From NCBI GenBank assembly GCA_019671005.1, contig CM033745.1, positions 41,709,834 to 41,773,833 of the forward strand: a DNA stretch of 64,000 bases, in the 5' to 3' direction. Below, one piece after another: positions 9,681 through 21,397 of the stretch (position 1 is its first letter; each line of letters opens with the position of its first letter). The position numbers and the translations under genes are program-made. This DNA is from Hibiscus mutabilis. Taxonomy: Eukaryota > Streptophyta > Magnoliopsida > Malvales > Malvaceae. The notes below the pieces were generated by a model that was not told where the DNA came from, ran no database searches, and worked only from the letters and a program-made list of their open reading frames with translations.

Positions 9681-12600
9681 TGTAACACCCCCTACCCGGG
9701 CTAGTAGTAACCCGGTTTGGTAACGTTACTTAACAAGCAAGCAAGGACATACTTAGACATCAAAATCATAAAAGGCATTCAAATGACATCAAGAACAAGC
9801 AAGCATTCCTACTTAGCTAACAAGTAAGCTCCCATTTGTTTCGAAATCATCCAAGACATTCGAACTAGACCAAGCAAGAAGGAACAAGGCATGGCAACCA
9901 ATCATACATTTCTTTTCATGCAAGCAACCTCATATGTAACTTCAATTTCATCTTATACCATTCGGCTATCTATACAAAACCACTAGATTATTACCTTTCA
10001 TGCTTACATTACAAGCTATTACTTACATGGTTCTTATTACAACATTCATTCTTTATTATCTATCATATTCGAATTACCTAAGTGTAATATGCTTCTAATT
10101 TAATTCATTGTTCCTTAGCTTTATACATTTAGTCATTTCATTCCTACAATTACTAAGCATAATTATCTAACCTTCAATAGCATGTATCTAGTTCATTCAA
10201 GTCATTCCTTACACCTAACTATTCGGCAATCACCATCCAATCCCACAACAATACTTTCACCATGGAAATCCCAAACAAGATATGAAACATTAGAATAGTA
10301 GGTCAAGAAAGCATGGTTCAATAACCCTATACCCAATTCAAGCAATACATGTTCATAGCAAAGCATTCGATTCATATCAAGGTAAGCTAGATCAAACATT
10401 AGATCATTCAACTTAAATCCAAGTATGCGCAGCCAATACCATTCATTACATGATCAAGCTTCAAAATGCATGATCAAGCTATCTATATACATCTAGTGCC
10501 ACCATTCTAGGAGATATACAAAACAAGTATGAAATCATACTTAGGCAAACTTGAGTGTCTTGCTTCTTGTTCAAGGTAACAGGCTTCAAGATCAAGCAAC
10601 CACATAACCTTTACTTGTAGGTTGGGAAGAATGAAAACGAGAGTGATAAGTACAAGAATGTACTTAATGGGTAGTAACTAGTCTATCCATTTGTTATTTC
10701 AAGTTTCATGTCTTTTAATCAAATGTAGACCTAGATAAGGCTTTCAAGCATCAAAAGTAATCTTAGCTAGTCTTTCAAACATCAAGAGTGATCTTAGTTA
10801 GGCTTTCAAACATCAAGATTATCATATCTAAGGATAGCAAGCATTCGGCCAACAAGTATAGGCAACAAGAAGTCATACTTCATGAATCAAGCACACATGC
10901 TTGTAAAACAAGAAACCAAGGAGAATGCTTTCAAGTCAAGTAGCATACATTTCATGGCATTCAAGACAAGTATCATGTATAATTAGATTGTTATTACATT
11001 TGTTATTCATTAAACAACCCCCTTGGTACTTAGTTTGTATAGGTAATCGAGTCTCCAACCAACTGTCGCCACAAGATGCATCGTAGTGCTGGTCAACCCT
11101 CCTACTGTCGCCAAAGACCACATACGTACCCTCCGTCTATCGCCAAATAGGGGCCTTGGACCGTAGTTCACCCTTACACAATGAGCTCTAGACTCTAAGG
11201 CATGCCCTTCTACCTAGTCCAACTAGCTACCAAGGTTGTTCGATTTACTATTTATTCAAGTGTTTCAAGATCAAGTTCATGTCAAGCAAGTTCAATTCAT
11301 GTTAGGCCCTTAGGCCATTGAGCCATAGCTCACATGTCAAGTAGTTTCAAGATCAAGATTGTGTCAATCAAGATCATTTCATATTAAACCTTTAGGTCAT
11401 TGAGCCATGGCTCACATATCAAGTAGTTTCAAGATCAAGATTGTGTCAAGCATGTTCTTTAGCATTCAATCACATGCATCATAGCACATACAAGCACCAA
11501 GATACCATACAATCATGCTCAGCATTAGAAATAGACATGTATTCAAGGCTAGGATCAAGTTTCATGTGTTCCTTTAGTCATCCTTCTGTTATTAAGTCAA
11601 GTTCATGCTTAGATTCATTATCATGTCAAGAATGTAACAAAATATATTGGTTAGGACCTAGTCCTAACCCTAAAGGTAACTACACTCACAATACTCCAAA
11701 CTAGCTAGTCTTGTATCCACACTCCTTTGTTCTTGGCTTTAGATTGTTCCAATCTTTCCTCTTCCACCAAGTTCAAACCTGGTTCTAACACATTATAAGC
11801 ATAAGCATGTCAAAACATGATCACAAGGTCATTCAATTCAAGACGAGATTACAAGCATATAACATACACATACTCTTGTACATTTTCCTTTTTTCTTAAC
11901 TACACTTTTCTACATTCTAGTTCATGTAAAACAAGACATATTTCAAGGCCTAAAACTGTTTACAAGATAGTTCTCAAAATGCCATAAAACATTGTGCATT
12001 TGCCTATGCAGCTGCTGCCATGCAGCTTGCACTCTAGTCACTAAATCAAGCATATCTTTCATTCCGTACATTGGAATTTCAATTGGTTTACACCGTTGGA
12101 AATCTAACAAAATTTTATTTATGACCATATATGGCTTGCATTTTATTTCTTAGCCGATTAATATAGTTTTTAACTTAAAGACAGGGCATCTTGCTATACT
12201 GGGCAGTTTGCACTGTCTCTAGTATTTCTTCTCTACATTCCACTATACAACCCAGAGTTTAGCTTTGTTTTCTCCTAGTCAATTTAGACATGCCAAGGTG
12301 TTTTCTATAAAAATTTCAGCCTTAAATTCATTATATACAATTTTTAGTGATTTTTCAAAGTTACTACCTATAACATAGCATTATGGGCAGATTACACTAG
12401 GTTGGATTTCTAGCTTCTTAACTCAGTTTAGCAAGGTTCTAACAAGGCAATTCTATTCATATTCATGTCCATATATGTCTAGGCCATCATTATTCACCTA
12501 GAAATGTTCTTAAAACAGGGCAAAATCATCTTGAACCTAGTTTGATCTATTTCATCGCATTTACACATCAATTCATCAACTAGGCAGTCCATTACCTAAT

Positions 12601-13409
12601 TTAACTAGTTCAATTAGGTGTAGCCATTTTCCAGCAAGTTACCTATTCAATTCAATCTTCTTTTTACCTAGCAACATGATCAAAAAAGGGTTCTATGTTC
12701 ATTTAACATATTTACACAATTTCTCAATCAAAACAGTCCCTAATCAAGATTATTTTCTATCATGTCCATAATTCCCAGATTTCCAGCAATCACGCATATG
12801 TTTCATTAGAAATTTGGTTACTAGCATTCAATTTCTAGGTTCTAATTGTAACTAGCATGACCCTAACATGCATAGAAATCATCCAATTCATCAAGACAAC
12901 AAAGACATCATCAATCATTCATTCAAACAATCTATAGCAAGTTAGGTTCAAGCATTATACCTTCTCCAAACTTAATTTGATCAATGGATGGATTATGGAA
13001 CTTGAATTGAAGGTGTTTGCATGCAAAATTCTCTCCCCTTTCTATCTCTATGTTTCGGTCAAGTTGGATAACAATGGGGAGGAAGATGACAATATTTTTG
13101 GTTATTTTCCTCCCCAAGCATGAGTCATCATCCTAATTGGCACATGTTCTCCTCCATTGAGGACATGTGTCAAGGCCTCCATTTAATTTCTATTTTACAT
13201 GCAATCTATAGGATTTTGCATGTTCACATTTCCATCCTTTCATTTATGCCTACTAGTTTTCATTTCAATTCAATTTAGTTCAATTTCACTTAATTGATTT
13301 ATAAGAATGGCAAATGTTCATTCTTCTTTTAAATTGATCAACTTATGGATTCAGTTAGCCTATTGTTTAAATTGTAGTAACATTACTAGGCCAATTTTAG
13401 GGTGTTACA
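9681..13409 (-). repeat. Element B 3' LTR (3729 bp)
   Basis: It matches 21398-25216 along its length with scattered substitutions and a few indels, for example about 85 bases present at 22179-22255 and absent near 10455. It is non-coding. Internal tandem repeats occur at about 10735-10830 (units of around 33 bp with CTTTCAAACATCAAGA) and 11290-11453 (two units of about 82 bp). A GTTGCC-free, CAAG-rich base bias is obvious on the + strand. Confidence 0.9.
11290..11453. repeat. Two 82-bp tandem units in the B LTR
   Basis: Two adjacent units each contain CATTGAGCCAT, GCTCACAT and AGTAGTTTCAAGATCAAG. The same pair is present in the other LTR at about 23085-23250, so it predates the insertion. 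Confidence 0.75.
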
Positions 13410-13423
13410 ATTCTCCTCCCCTT
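13410..13423 (-). other. Element B polypurine tract
   Basis: ATTCTCCTCCCCTT on the + strand is a purine run on the coding strand, directly upstream of the 3' LTR. Confidence 0.75.
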
Positions 13424-13823
13424 AGAATAAATTCGTCCTCGAATTTACCTGAATTGAATAGGTGAGGATATTGCTTCTTCATGACCTCTTCAGATTCCCA
13501 TGTTGTCTCTCCCCCCTTGTGATTTCTCCATAAGACTTTTACAAGAGGAACATTCTTGTTTTGAAGTCTTCTGACTTCCTTGCCAAGTATCTAAACAGGT
13601 TCTTCTTCATAAGATAGATCGGGATTCAACTCCACATCTTCGGGTTCAAGAACATGAGATGGATCAGAGTGATATCTTTTGGAAGACATGGAAGACATTG
13701 TGGATCTTATCGAATTCACTAGGAAGTGCCAATCGATAAGCTACTGGACCAATTCTCTCAATGATTTCAAAAGGTCTGATAAATCGAGGGTTGAGCTTTC
13801 TTTTGCTTCCAAACCGAAGGACT
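13424..13823 (-). pseudogene. Element B integrase C-terminus and chromodomain
   Basis: Read on the - strand from the C insertion leftward, the segment encodes SPRFIRPFEII-type integrase C-terminal sequence (near 13790), PVAYRLALPSEF, then VFHV, a DPSHVLEPEDVELNPDLSYEEEPV block, and a chromodomain with VLWRNHKGGETTWESEE (about 13480-13550), ending at GKFEDEF before the polypurine tract. Frame changes near 13680 and a stop after EEPV show decay. Unlike element A, the segment after the LALP block is B's own coding sequence, which confirms that A's version was replaced by LTR sequence. Confidence 0.75.
13819..13823. other. Target-site duplication of C, left copy
   Basis: GGACT, repeated exactly at 16888-16892. 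Removing 13824-16892 restores the integrase frame of B. Confidence 0.85.
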
Positions 13824-16800
13824 TGTAATCACTCATTTTTATCCGGTTTGTAAATATTGTTAATATATTAGCATAATAATTAACAAGGTAATATTATTGC
13901 ATGAATACATGTTATATTATATGTTTACTATATATGTGATTAATGTGTATAAAATATGTGTGTAATATATGTAAGCGCATGCGTATTATACATACTATGT
14001 GCGGTGTATGAGTGTCACATGTCACGTACGTTTTAATAGTTTATATATGTACTAGGGTGTATTCGGTTATACTTATTTTGTGTGTATAAGATGCACGTAT
14101 GTGTGTGCTTGGGTGTATGTGATATATATGTGGTTTGCATGTGCATGTACTATATATGTTTGTAGTATGTATAATGTTTGTATACTTACATTAATTAAGT
14201 GTGTGAGCAAATATATGTATATGTGTGTTCGAATGTTATTTGGTATATGTTAATTTGCATGTATGGTTATATGTACATAAATTATATATGTGTATATGTT
14301 ATTATTATAGTATTATTATTATTATTATTATTATTGGGTTCAAAAATATATAACAGATCTAAAATATAAAACACATTTATAATAACAGTCCAAGTCCACA
14401 TAATATTACAAAAAACCCAAAAAAATAATATATGCTACAAGGCCCATATTGGCCTGACCCAATATCTTAAAAACCCTAAAAACCAAGTCTGATAACCCTC
14501 CTTTATCTTGTAGCCACCGTAATCTAGGCCGTTGGATCAAGTCTTGATCCAATGGTCCAGATCAGTCCAAGATAATCCAGCTGGCGCGCGTGATGTCACT
14601 CTCCAGACCGCTCGCCTCCCACTCGCGCGTGCACGCGCGAGACCGTTCATTACCCCTCTGCCACGCGTCAAGATCAGATGTAGCTGAGCTCATTTCAAGG
14701 CTCGATCTAGGCCGCTCATCCCCCATGTAATCATAGTCGTTGGATCAAATCTGATCCAACGGCCGTGAGTGGATCTGGCAGAGGACGCCACCACCATGAC
14801 TCCCTCTACTCCTCCACCATGCCGCCGTACTACCAGCTCAACCACCGCGCTCAGAGAACGTGCAAAATACCCAAAACAATGGATTATCAGTACCAAAAAA
14901 ATCAGATCTGATGTATTTTTTTCATGTCATATCTTCTACCAAATAGAGATCAGGATATATAGGTATCAAAAATTTGCAAAAAGGGGGTCGGTCTTCATGT
15001 TACAAAAAATAAAATAAAAAACTCAAAGATTCCAGTGGTAAAGTTTTTTCTCTTTTGTTTCCTTTCTTACATGCATGAAAATAAAATGAAATAATAAGGC
15101 AAAGGGGTGAGAGTTTTTACCTTCGGTAGTCAGTTTCCCCCACCGGCAACAAGCCTAAATATGGTGAGCCGGTCAAAGAGGGGGACGTCCTTCGGTCTCG
15201 ATTTTCTTAAAGGGGTAGTTTTCGTTTCCGGGTTTTCTTAGATCTAGAAAAAAAGGGGAGTTTTGATTTAAATCTAAGTTTGGATTCGAGTTTGGGTTGA
15301 AACAAGGGTTATTTTGGAGGGTTTTTTTTTGCTCGCCGGTGCCGGTTAGCGGTGAACGACGGTGGAGGATACGGTGGCGGTTTGCTGGTTTCTGGGTTTG
15401 GTTTCGGGTTTGAGAGCGAAATAGAGGGAAGAAGAGAGCTATCTCTCTTACAAAAAAATGAAAGGAAAAATAAAATCAGGGGCCTGATTATCGGGTCTTA
15501 TAGACCCAAAATAAAATAAAATGGTCTAATTGCATCATAAATCCTCCCTTGTCCCCTATATTTTCGTTTTGAGCTCGCCGCATGGGTTAATTACAATTCC
15601 GGTCCTTTTTCTTTTCTGTTTTATTTCGATTTGATCACTAAATTAACCGAATTTAGGTTTTAAATGGTAAAATTACCCCTTAACCATCCCGCATTTTTGG
15701 ATTTTTCACTTCAAGCCTGCCCCTTGGTCCAATTACAGTTTTGGTCCTTTTAGGTTCTGTTTAGTTTGCAATTTCGTCCCTAAATCACATATTATTGCCT
15801 TTTATTTTCTGTTTCTTATGTTTATTTATTTTCCTTTCAGTCCTTTTTTCATGTTTAAATATTTATCTTTTACATGTCTAGCATGCTCATATTGTTCTGT
15901 TGGTATCGATATGTGTTTTGTATAGTATGTTAATTTATAACCATATAATTTGTGTATTAAAATTGTTATACCATGTTCCTACATTTAATTTATTTTATCC
16001 ATGTCGTGTTCACGTTTGTCTCACATGTTACGTTTTAGTTTAGGTTATATGTCATGTCGTGTGTTTACATTTTTCTGATATTTTTGCTTCTTAGGTTATA
16101 TGATAGTGTGATATTGTTTATCGTACACAATGTTTTCATTCGTGCATGAAATTTGTGTCATGTTAAGCATTAAATATTAGTTTTATTCTAGTATGTTGTT
16201 TTATTATTTTAGTATCATATTATGCCATGTGTAATTGTCATGTAGGTGGTAATTGTAATTCATCTTTATATATAAGTGTTGGATGTAATTAATTTAGTTT
16301 TAGAAAGCACATTTTTATGTTTATATTCGTATTTGCTATTTTATTTTTAGGACATATTACAATGTTTTTGTTCATACATTTTGCACTTCAATATTATTAT
16401 GCTTATATCTTTTATGTTTTTGTAGTTCCACACCTTTGTTAGGTTTGCATAATGAAATATAAAATGTCAATGCGGTGCCCTTTTATCCGAGCGTAAACGG
16501 GGCCAGTATCAAGCGTAGTGATAGTGGTTGGGCGTTTACTCTCGGATAACGGGGCCTTTAAAATTTATTCGCAATTATAACCGAATCTATAACTAATTGT
16601 CACTTTAACCCAGAAAATCTAATATTAATAAAGCGGTAATTATTAAAGTACCAATTTTGGGCGGCGTGGGGGTGCTAATCCTTCCCCATCCGTAACCGAC
16701 TCCCGAACCCAACAGTCTTTTTTTAAATCTCTAGTTTTATGGTGTCCGGCCTACCTAAGTGGCCGGTGGCGACTCCAACTTTTAGTAAAATGCGGGTTTT

Positions 16801-16887
16801 TTTACCCCACGGAATAAATATTTTATATCCGAAAAATCACAAACACTTCGAAAACCTACGTTTTAAGCGAAAGAGGACATCGCTATA
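13824..16887 (+). mobile_element. Element C: solo LTR of Tat/Ogre type (3064 bp)
   Basis: The insert starts TGTAATC, ends CGCTATA, has no coding capacity or primer site and is flanked by perfect GGACT duplications. These features fit an LTR left after LTR-LTR recombination removed the body. Orientation is set by its right end: GTGGCGACTCCA near 16766 and the block around 16664-16708 (GGGGGTGCTAATCCTTCCCC, CGACTCCCGAACCC) match, in reverse, the start of the D LTRs at 8869 and 38441. A (TTA)n microsatellite lies near 14300-14335, GC-rich stretches near 14580-14660 and 15320-15380. It is a different family from D: overall similarity is confined to the conserved end. Confidence 0.75.
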
Positions 16888-16892
16888 GGACT
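16888..16892. other. Target-site duplication of C, right copy
   Basis: GGACT, identical to 13819-13823. Confidence 0.85.
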
Positions 16893-18012
16893 TTCTTCCA
16901 AGGAGATACTTTGAGGAAGACCTTGTCTCCAACACTGTATTGGATGTCTCTCATTTTCAAGTCAGCATAAGCTTTTTGCCTATCAAAGGCTGCCTTTAAT
17001 CAATCATGTATGATCTTCACTTGTTCTTCGGTTTCTCTGAGCAATTGAGGTCCTCGAACCTTGCTTTCTCCCAATTCAGACCAGCACAAGGGAGTTCTAC
17101 ATCTTCTTCTATATAGAGCTTCTAAGGGAGCCATCTAAATAGATGTCTGATAGCTATTGTTGTAAGCAAACTCTACTAGGGGTAGAGATTTCTCCCAATT
17201 CTTTCTGAAGTCTATAACACAAGCACGTAGCATATCTTCGAGTACTTGAATAATTCTTTCAGATTGTCCATCTGATTGAGGATGGAAGGTTGTACTAAGA
17301 TGCACTTTAGCCCCTAGAGCCTTCTGTAAGGAATTCTAGAATCAAGAAGCAAATCTGGGATCACAATCAGAGATTATAACTGTAGGTACACCGTGTAACC
17401 GAATCACTTCTCGGATGTATTGCTTGGCTAAGGTTTCCAAGCTCATGTTCATTCGAACAGGGATGAAGTAAGTAGAATTTGTGAATCTATCAACAATCAC
17501 CCATACAACATCATTCTTTCTTGGAGTGGAAGGAAGACCAGTGACGAAATACATTGTAATCTGATCCCTTTTCACTGAGGGAATTCGATAGGTTGGAGCA
17601 ATCTAGTAGGGACTCGATGCTCGGCTTTAACCCTTTGACAAGTTAGGTACTTCGATACAAAGTCTATGATAGCCGATTTCATACCCAACCAACAGTATAG
17701 TCGCTTAAGATCCTTGTACATTTTAACCGATCCCGAGTGAATCGAAAATGAGCTTTGGTGAGCTTCTTGTAACATCTCTTGTTTTAGTTCCTCGTTGTTA
17801 GGAACATATACTCTATCCTTGAAATAGAGAAGTCCATTCGACTTGAGGGAGAAGTCAGAATTAGACTCAGAGTTTAGCTTGGATACGATCTTCTGAAGAT
17901 CTAGATCAGTTTGTTGGAGTTCTTTGATTCTCGAGATTAAGCTAGATTGAACTTGAAGTTCAGACAATAATTTTTGTCCTTTGGATAAAAGAAAATGAGC
18001 ATTGATAGCCAA
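16893..18012 (-). pseudogene. Element B integrase remnant, first catalytic Asp lost
   Basis: The HHCC region is recognisable at about 17620-17770 (EAHQSSFSIHSGS), but its first cysteine is tyrosine (KYLTCQ instead of CLTCQ). The core begins ITMYFVTGLP near 17560; tyrosine replaces the catalytic aspartate seen in element A (ITMDFV). The second acidic block, VIISDCDPRF (near 17350), and the third, DGQSERIIQ (near 17260), are present. A stop separates PIEFPQ from KRDQ (near 17572), and others follow PRFAS. The frame then runs as DLKMRDIQYSVGDKVFLKVSPWKK up to the C insertion. The enzyme could not be active. Confidence 0.85.
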
Positions 18013-18160
18013 GGAAGCTACAAATGAAAGAACAATATCATTAAGAGAAAATTTTGACTAGTTACTTGCAAAACAAGTAAGGTGTTCGAATGGCTTTCTT
18101 GTGATCCAAGTAAGTTTAAATTCGATTGAAATATACTAGAATTTAGATTTAGGGGTTTAC
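18013..18160 (-). other. Element B spacer between RNase H and integrase
   Basis: Decayed linker with several stops; no domain seen. Confidence 0.5.
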
Positions 18161-19063
18161 TCAGTATGGTTTACAACTAAGGGCATCAGCAACCACGTTT
18201 GCTTTCCCTGGATGATAGTCAATAACCAAATCATAGTCTTTAAGCAATTCTAGCCATCTTCTTTGTCTCAGATTCAAATCTTTCTGAATCGGGAGATATT
18301 TGAGACTCTTGTGGTATATGAACAGGTTACATTTCTCCCCGTACAAGTAATGTCTCTATATCTTGAGAGCAAACATGATAGCTACCAATTCTAGATCGTG
18401 TGTTGGATAGTTTGACTCGTGTGGTTTCAGTTGCCTTGAAGCATAAGCTACCACTTTTCCATCTTGCATTAGGACACATCCTAGTCCTAAATAAGATGCA
18501 TCACTATAGACAATGAATTATGTACCCGATTCTGGTTGGATAAGAACCGGTGCATGAGTCAGGGCTTATTTAAGTTGATCGAAGCTTCGTTGTTGGTTCT
18601 TCGACCAAACAAAGGGCGTATCTTTGTGAGTTAGCTTAGTCAAGCTTGCGGCAATGGATAAGAATCCTTTGACAAATTGCCAATAATACCCGGCTAAATC
18701 GATAAAGCTTCTGATTTCACCAACATTCCTCAGAGGTCTCCAATCCATGATGGATCAAATTTTGCTCGGCTCTACTTTAACTCCTTATGCCGAGATGACA
18801 TGGCCAAGGAACGAGACTTCTGATAACTAGAATTCACACTTAGAAAACTTTACAAACCATTGACGTTCTTGGAGAGTTTGTAATACGATTTAAAGTCGTT
18901 CGGAGTGTTCTTCCTTATTCTGAGAATACACCAAGATGTCATCGATGAAGACGACCATAAATTTGTCAAGATAGGGCTTGAATACACGGTTCATGAGGTC
19001 CATGAAAGTAGCCGGAGCATTCGTTAACCCGAATGGCATTACAAGGAATTCAAAGTGGCCATA
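18161..19063 (-). pseudogene. Element B RT C-terminal half and RNase H remnant
   Basis: Reading leftward: MPFGLTNAPATFMDLMN (about 18990-19040), the RT active site FIDD in VVFIDDILVYS (about 18925-18960), SFLGHVISA, then the connection segment with AGYYWQFVKGFLS (18566-18748) and RNase H with YSDASYLGLGCVL (about 18470-18510), HKSLKYL and ANVVADALS (about 18170-18200). RNase H in this lineage normally has DHKSLKY; here YHKSLKY, so one catalytic aspartate is replaced. Stops occur near 18562, 18770 and 18880. Confidence 0.85.
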
Positions 19064-19897
19064 TCAGGCATGAAAGGTTGTCTTGGGCACATCTTCTTCT
19101 TTTACCCTCATTTGATAGTATCCCGATCGAAAATCAATCTTTGAGAACACCGAAGCATCATTGAGTTGATCGAAGAGATCTTCTATCCTTGGGAGAGGAT
19201 ACCAATTCCTTATAGTAAGCTTGTTCAATTGTCTATAGTCAATACAGAGTATTATAGTCCCGTCTTTCTTTTTCACAAACAATAGTAGATCACCCCAAGG
19301 AGAGGAGCTAGGCCGAATAAAGCCTTTACCTTGTAGCTCTTGGAGTTGCTTCTTAAGTTCTTTCAATTCAACAGGTGCCATTCGATAGGGTATGATGGAC
19401 ACCGGAGTTGTTCCAGGTTGAACTTTAATATCGAACTCTACTTCTCTGGTTGGAGGGAGACCATGGAGTTCCTCGGGAAAAACATCAATGAATTCAGACA
19501 CAATTGGCATACTAGGTAAGACGAATTCAAATTCATCTTGCATAGTCATGGCAACAAAGATTGATGTCGATTTTCTATCAATTAGGAGGATTGATTCTTT
19601 TCCTAAACCCCGAAGATACAGTCTCCTATTTTGGCAATCTATCCAAGCTTCATGTTTACTTAACCAATCTAGTCCTAACACTAGATCGAATTCATAAGAA
19701 GGCAAGACATAAAGGTCCATAGGAAAAGGTACATTTTGAATCCTTATAGGACATTGCTTGCAAAAGAAGTTAATAGGCATATTTCCCCTTATAGGGTTCG
19801 AAACTACAAGACTAGTTTTAACAAGTTTGGGTTTTAAGTTTAACTTGGCAATCAAGGAAGAACATATAAAGAAGTGGGTAGATCCCGAATCAATCAA
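19064..19897 (-). pseudogene. Element B protease and N-terminal half of RT, still open
   Basis: An uninterrupted 277-codon stretch covers the aspartic protease (LIDSGSTHFF at its start, FDLVLGLDWLSKHEAW about 70 codons on) and RT as far as VFSKIDFRSGYYQMRV. RT blocks SSPWGDLLLFVKKKDG and LCIDYRQLNKLT are normal in spacing; in the first, GAPVLF has become GDLLLF. It ends at a TGA inside the T-F-x-T-x-YGHFEF motif. This is the best preserved chromovirus coding block in the window. The Met at 19897 is internal; the natural polyprotein starts in gag. Confidence 0.85.
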
Positions 19898-21239
19898 AGC
19901 ATATGCAGGACTTGAATTTAGTTCAACAGTACCTGCGATAACATTAGGTGCTTCTTCTTCCTCTTTCCCACGAATGTGGTAGATATGAGCAAGGGCTCGG
20001 GATTCTTGGTGTGTAGGTGCCGAATGTTAGCCTCTACCCTTGCTTTGATTCCTAGACTAAGCTTGTCTCGGGCCCTTGTTTCGATTAGACTGAGCTGAAC
20101 CTGCATTTACAGAAGTTTAGGTTGGAACCTTGTTAGGATTCTGAGGACAATCCTGGATATAGTGATCGGAGGCTCCACATAAGAAACACAAGTTTTGTTG
20201 AGTTCTGCATTGCCCGGTGTGGTGCTTCTGACAGAACTTGCAAGTAGGATATTGAACAGCTTTACTGGAATTCTACGTACTATCAATAGAGATGATTAGG
20301 GTTGAAAACTTGATTACCTTTGAGGTTTTGGTATGTAATTGCTCTTCTGAATAGGGGTGTAATTTGAAGAGTGATCTTTAGAGTGTTTAGCTTTCTTTGA
20401 CTGCCAATGAGGCTTGTCATCATTTCTGGATCGTTTATCATTCCAGAAGTTACCACTCTTACGTTTTTCGGAGGCCTTCATCTTTGCCTCAGTTGCAATA
20501 ACCTGGTTCACTAAATTCTGGAAGTCAGTGATACCAAGGGCAGTGAAAATAGGACTTAGTTCATCATTCAGTCCATCGATGAACATCCGACATTTATCAG
20601 CTTCAGTTTTGATGTATTCCGACCTGTATTTGCAATACTTACAGAAGTCACTCACGTATTGTTCAATGAGTCGGCTACCTTGCATGAGGTACAAGAAATG
20701 TTTCTGGTGCTCAGCCAGGCACTATTCACTGATGTATTTCTTCCTGAATTCATCGAGGAAGAATTTTGAAGTTACGGCTTCAGTAGGAGCAGTTAGGGTA
20801 GTAGTTTCCCACCAGCTTAAAGCTTCATCTACCAACAAAGCTATGGCACATTCTATCTTGTGTTCGTCGGGATAAGGTAGTTGCTTGGTCAAGATTCGAG
20901 TAGTGGCCTCTAACCAGTACTCAACTACTTCGGGATTAGCTTCATCGGTGCTAGTGAAAGTATAGGCCCGGTGTTGAGTTAGCTTGTCAATCGGGGCTTT
21001 ACTTGGCACAGAGGATGATCTTGTTTTAAAGCACTTACAAGATGATTGAACATCTCCTTCATACTTAGAAGACATTCTTGCTGCACAGGATTGATAGCAG
21101 GAGCTTCCTGTTGAGCAGCAACTTGAGCTCGGGTTTGAGTTTGTTGTTGAGGAGGATTCTGCTCCATCCTCACACTGTCTCCTTCATTCGAGGAGCCTAC
21201 GGGACTTTCATTATCCTGGCCAAGTCTTGTTTCAGACAT
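19898..21239 (-). pseudogene. Element B gag remnant
   Basis: The start codon at 21237-21239 opens MSETRLGQDNESPVG, which fits the expected gag N-terminus about 140 bases after the primer site. Q-rich N-terminal segment, then a frameshift near 20990, then the capsid (YWLEATTRILTKQ, ALSWWETTTL, IEQYVSDFCKYCKYRSEY, CRMFIDGLNDELSP). A basic segment follows (KASEKRKSGNFWNDKRSRN). The zinc-knuckle area near 20160-20260 is broken (CVSYVEPPITI-type frame). A stop after KKYISE (near 20722) and one after PKPQR (near 20314) separate the pieces. The related gag of element A has the KYISE stop at the same place. Confidence 0.85.
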
Positions 21240-21378
21240 TCTATGTTCAAATAGAACAATTAGGGGTTCAATTTAATAAGCAAGACACAAGCTATTCAAT
21301 ACAAGTCTCCTAGGTGGCATAAGTATCCTATATGATGCATGATAGCCCAGTTTAGTCCTAGAATTGACTAAACCTAAA

Positions 21379-21390
21379 GCTCTGATACCA
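21379..21390 (-). other. Element B primer-binding site
   Basis: On the - strand it reads TGGTATCAGAGC, the complement of initiator-Met tRNA, 7 bases from the 5' LTR. Confidence 0.9.
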
Positions 21391-21397
21391 AGTAAAA

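Noticed and set aside
14690..15017. Open frames of 68 and 82 codons inside solo LTR C
   Set aside because: They overlap on opposite strands within LTR sequence and show no domain.
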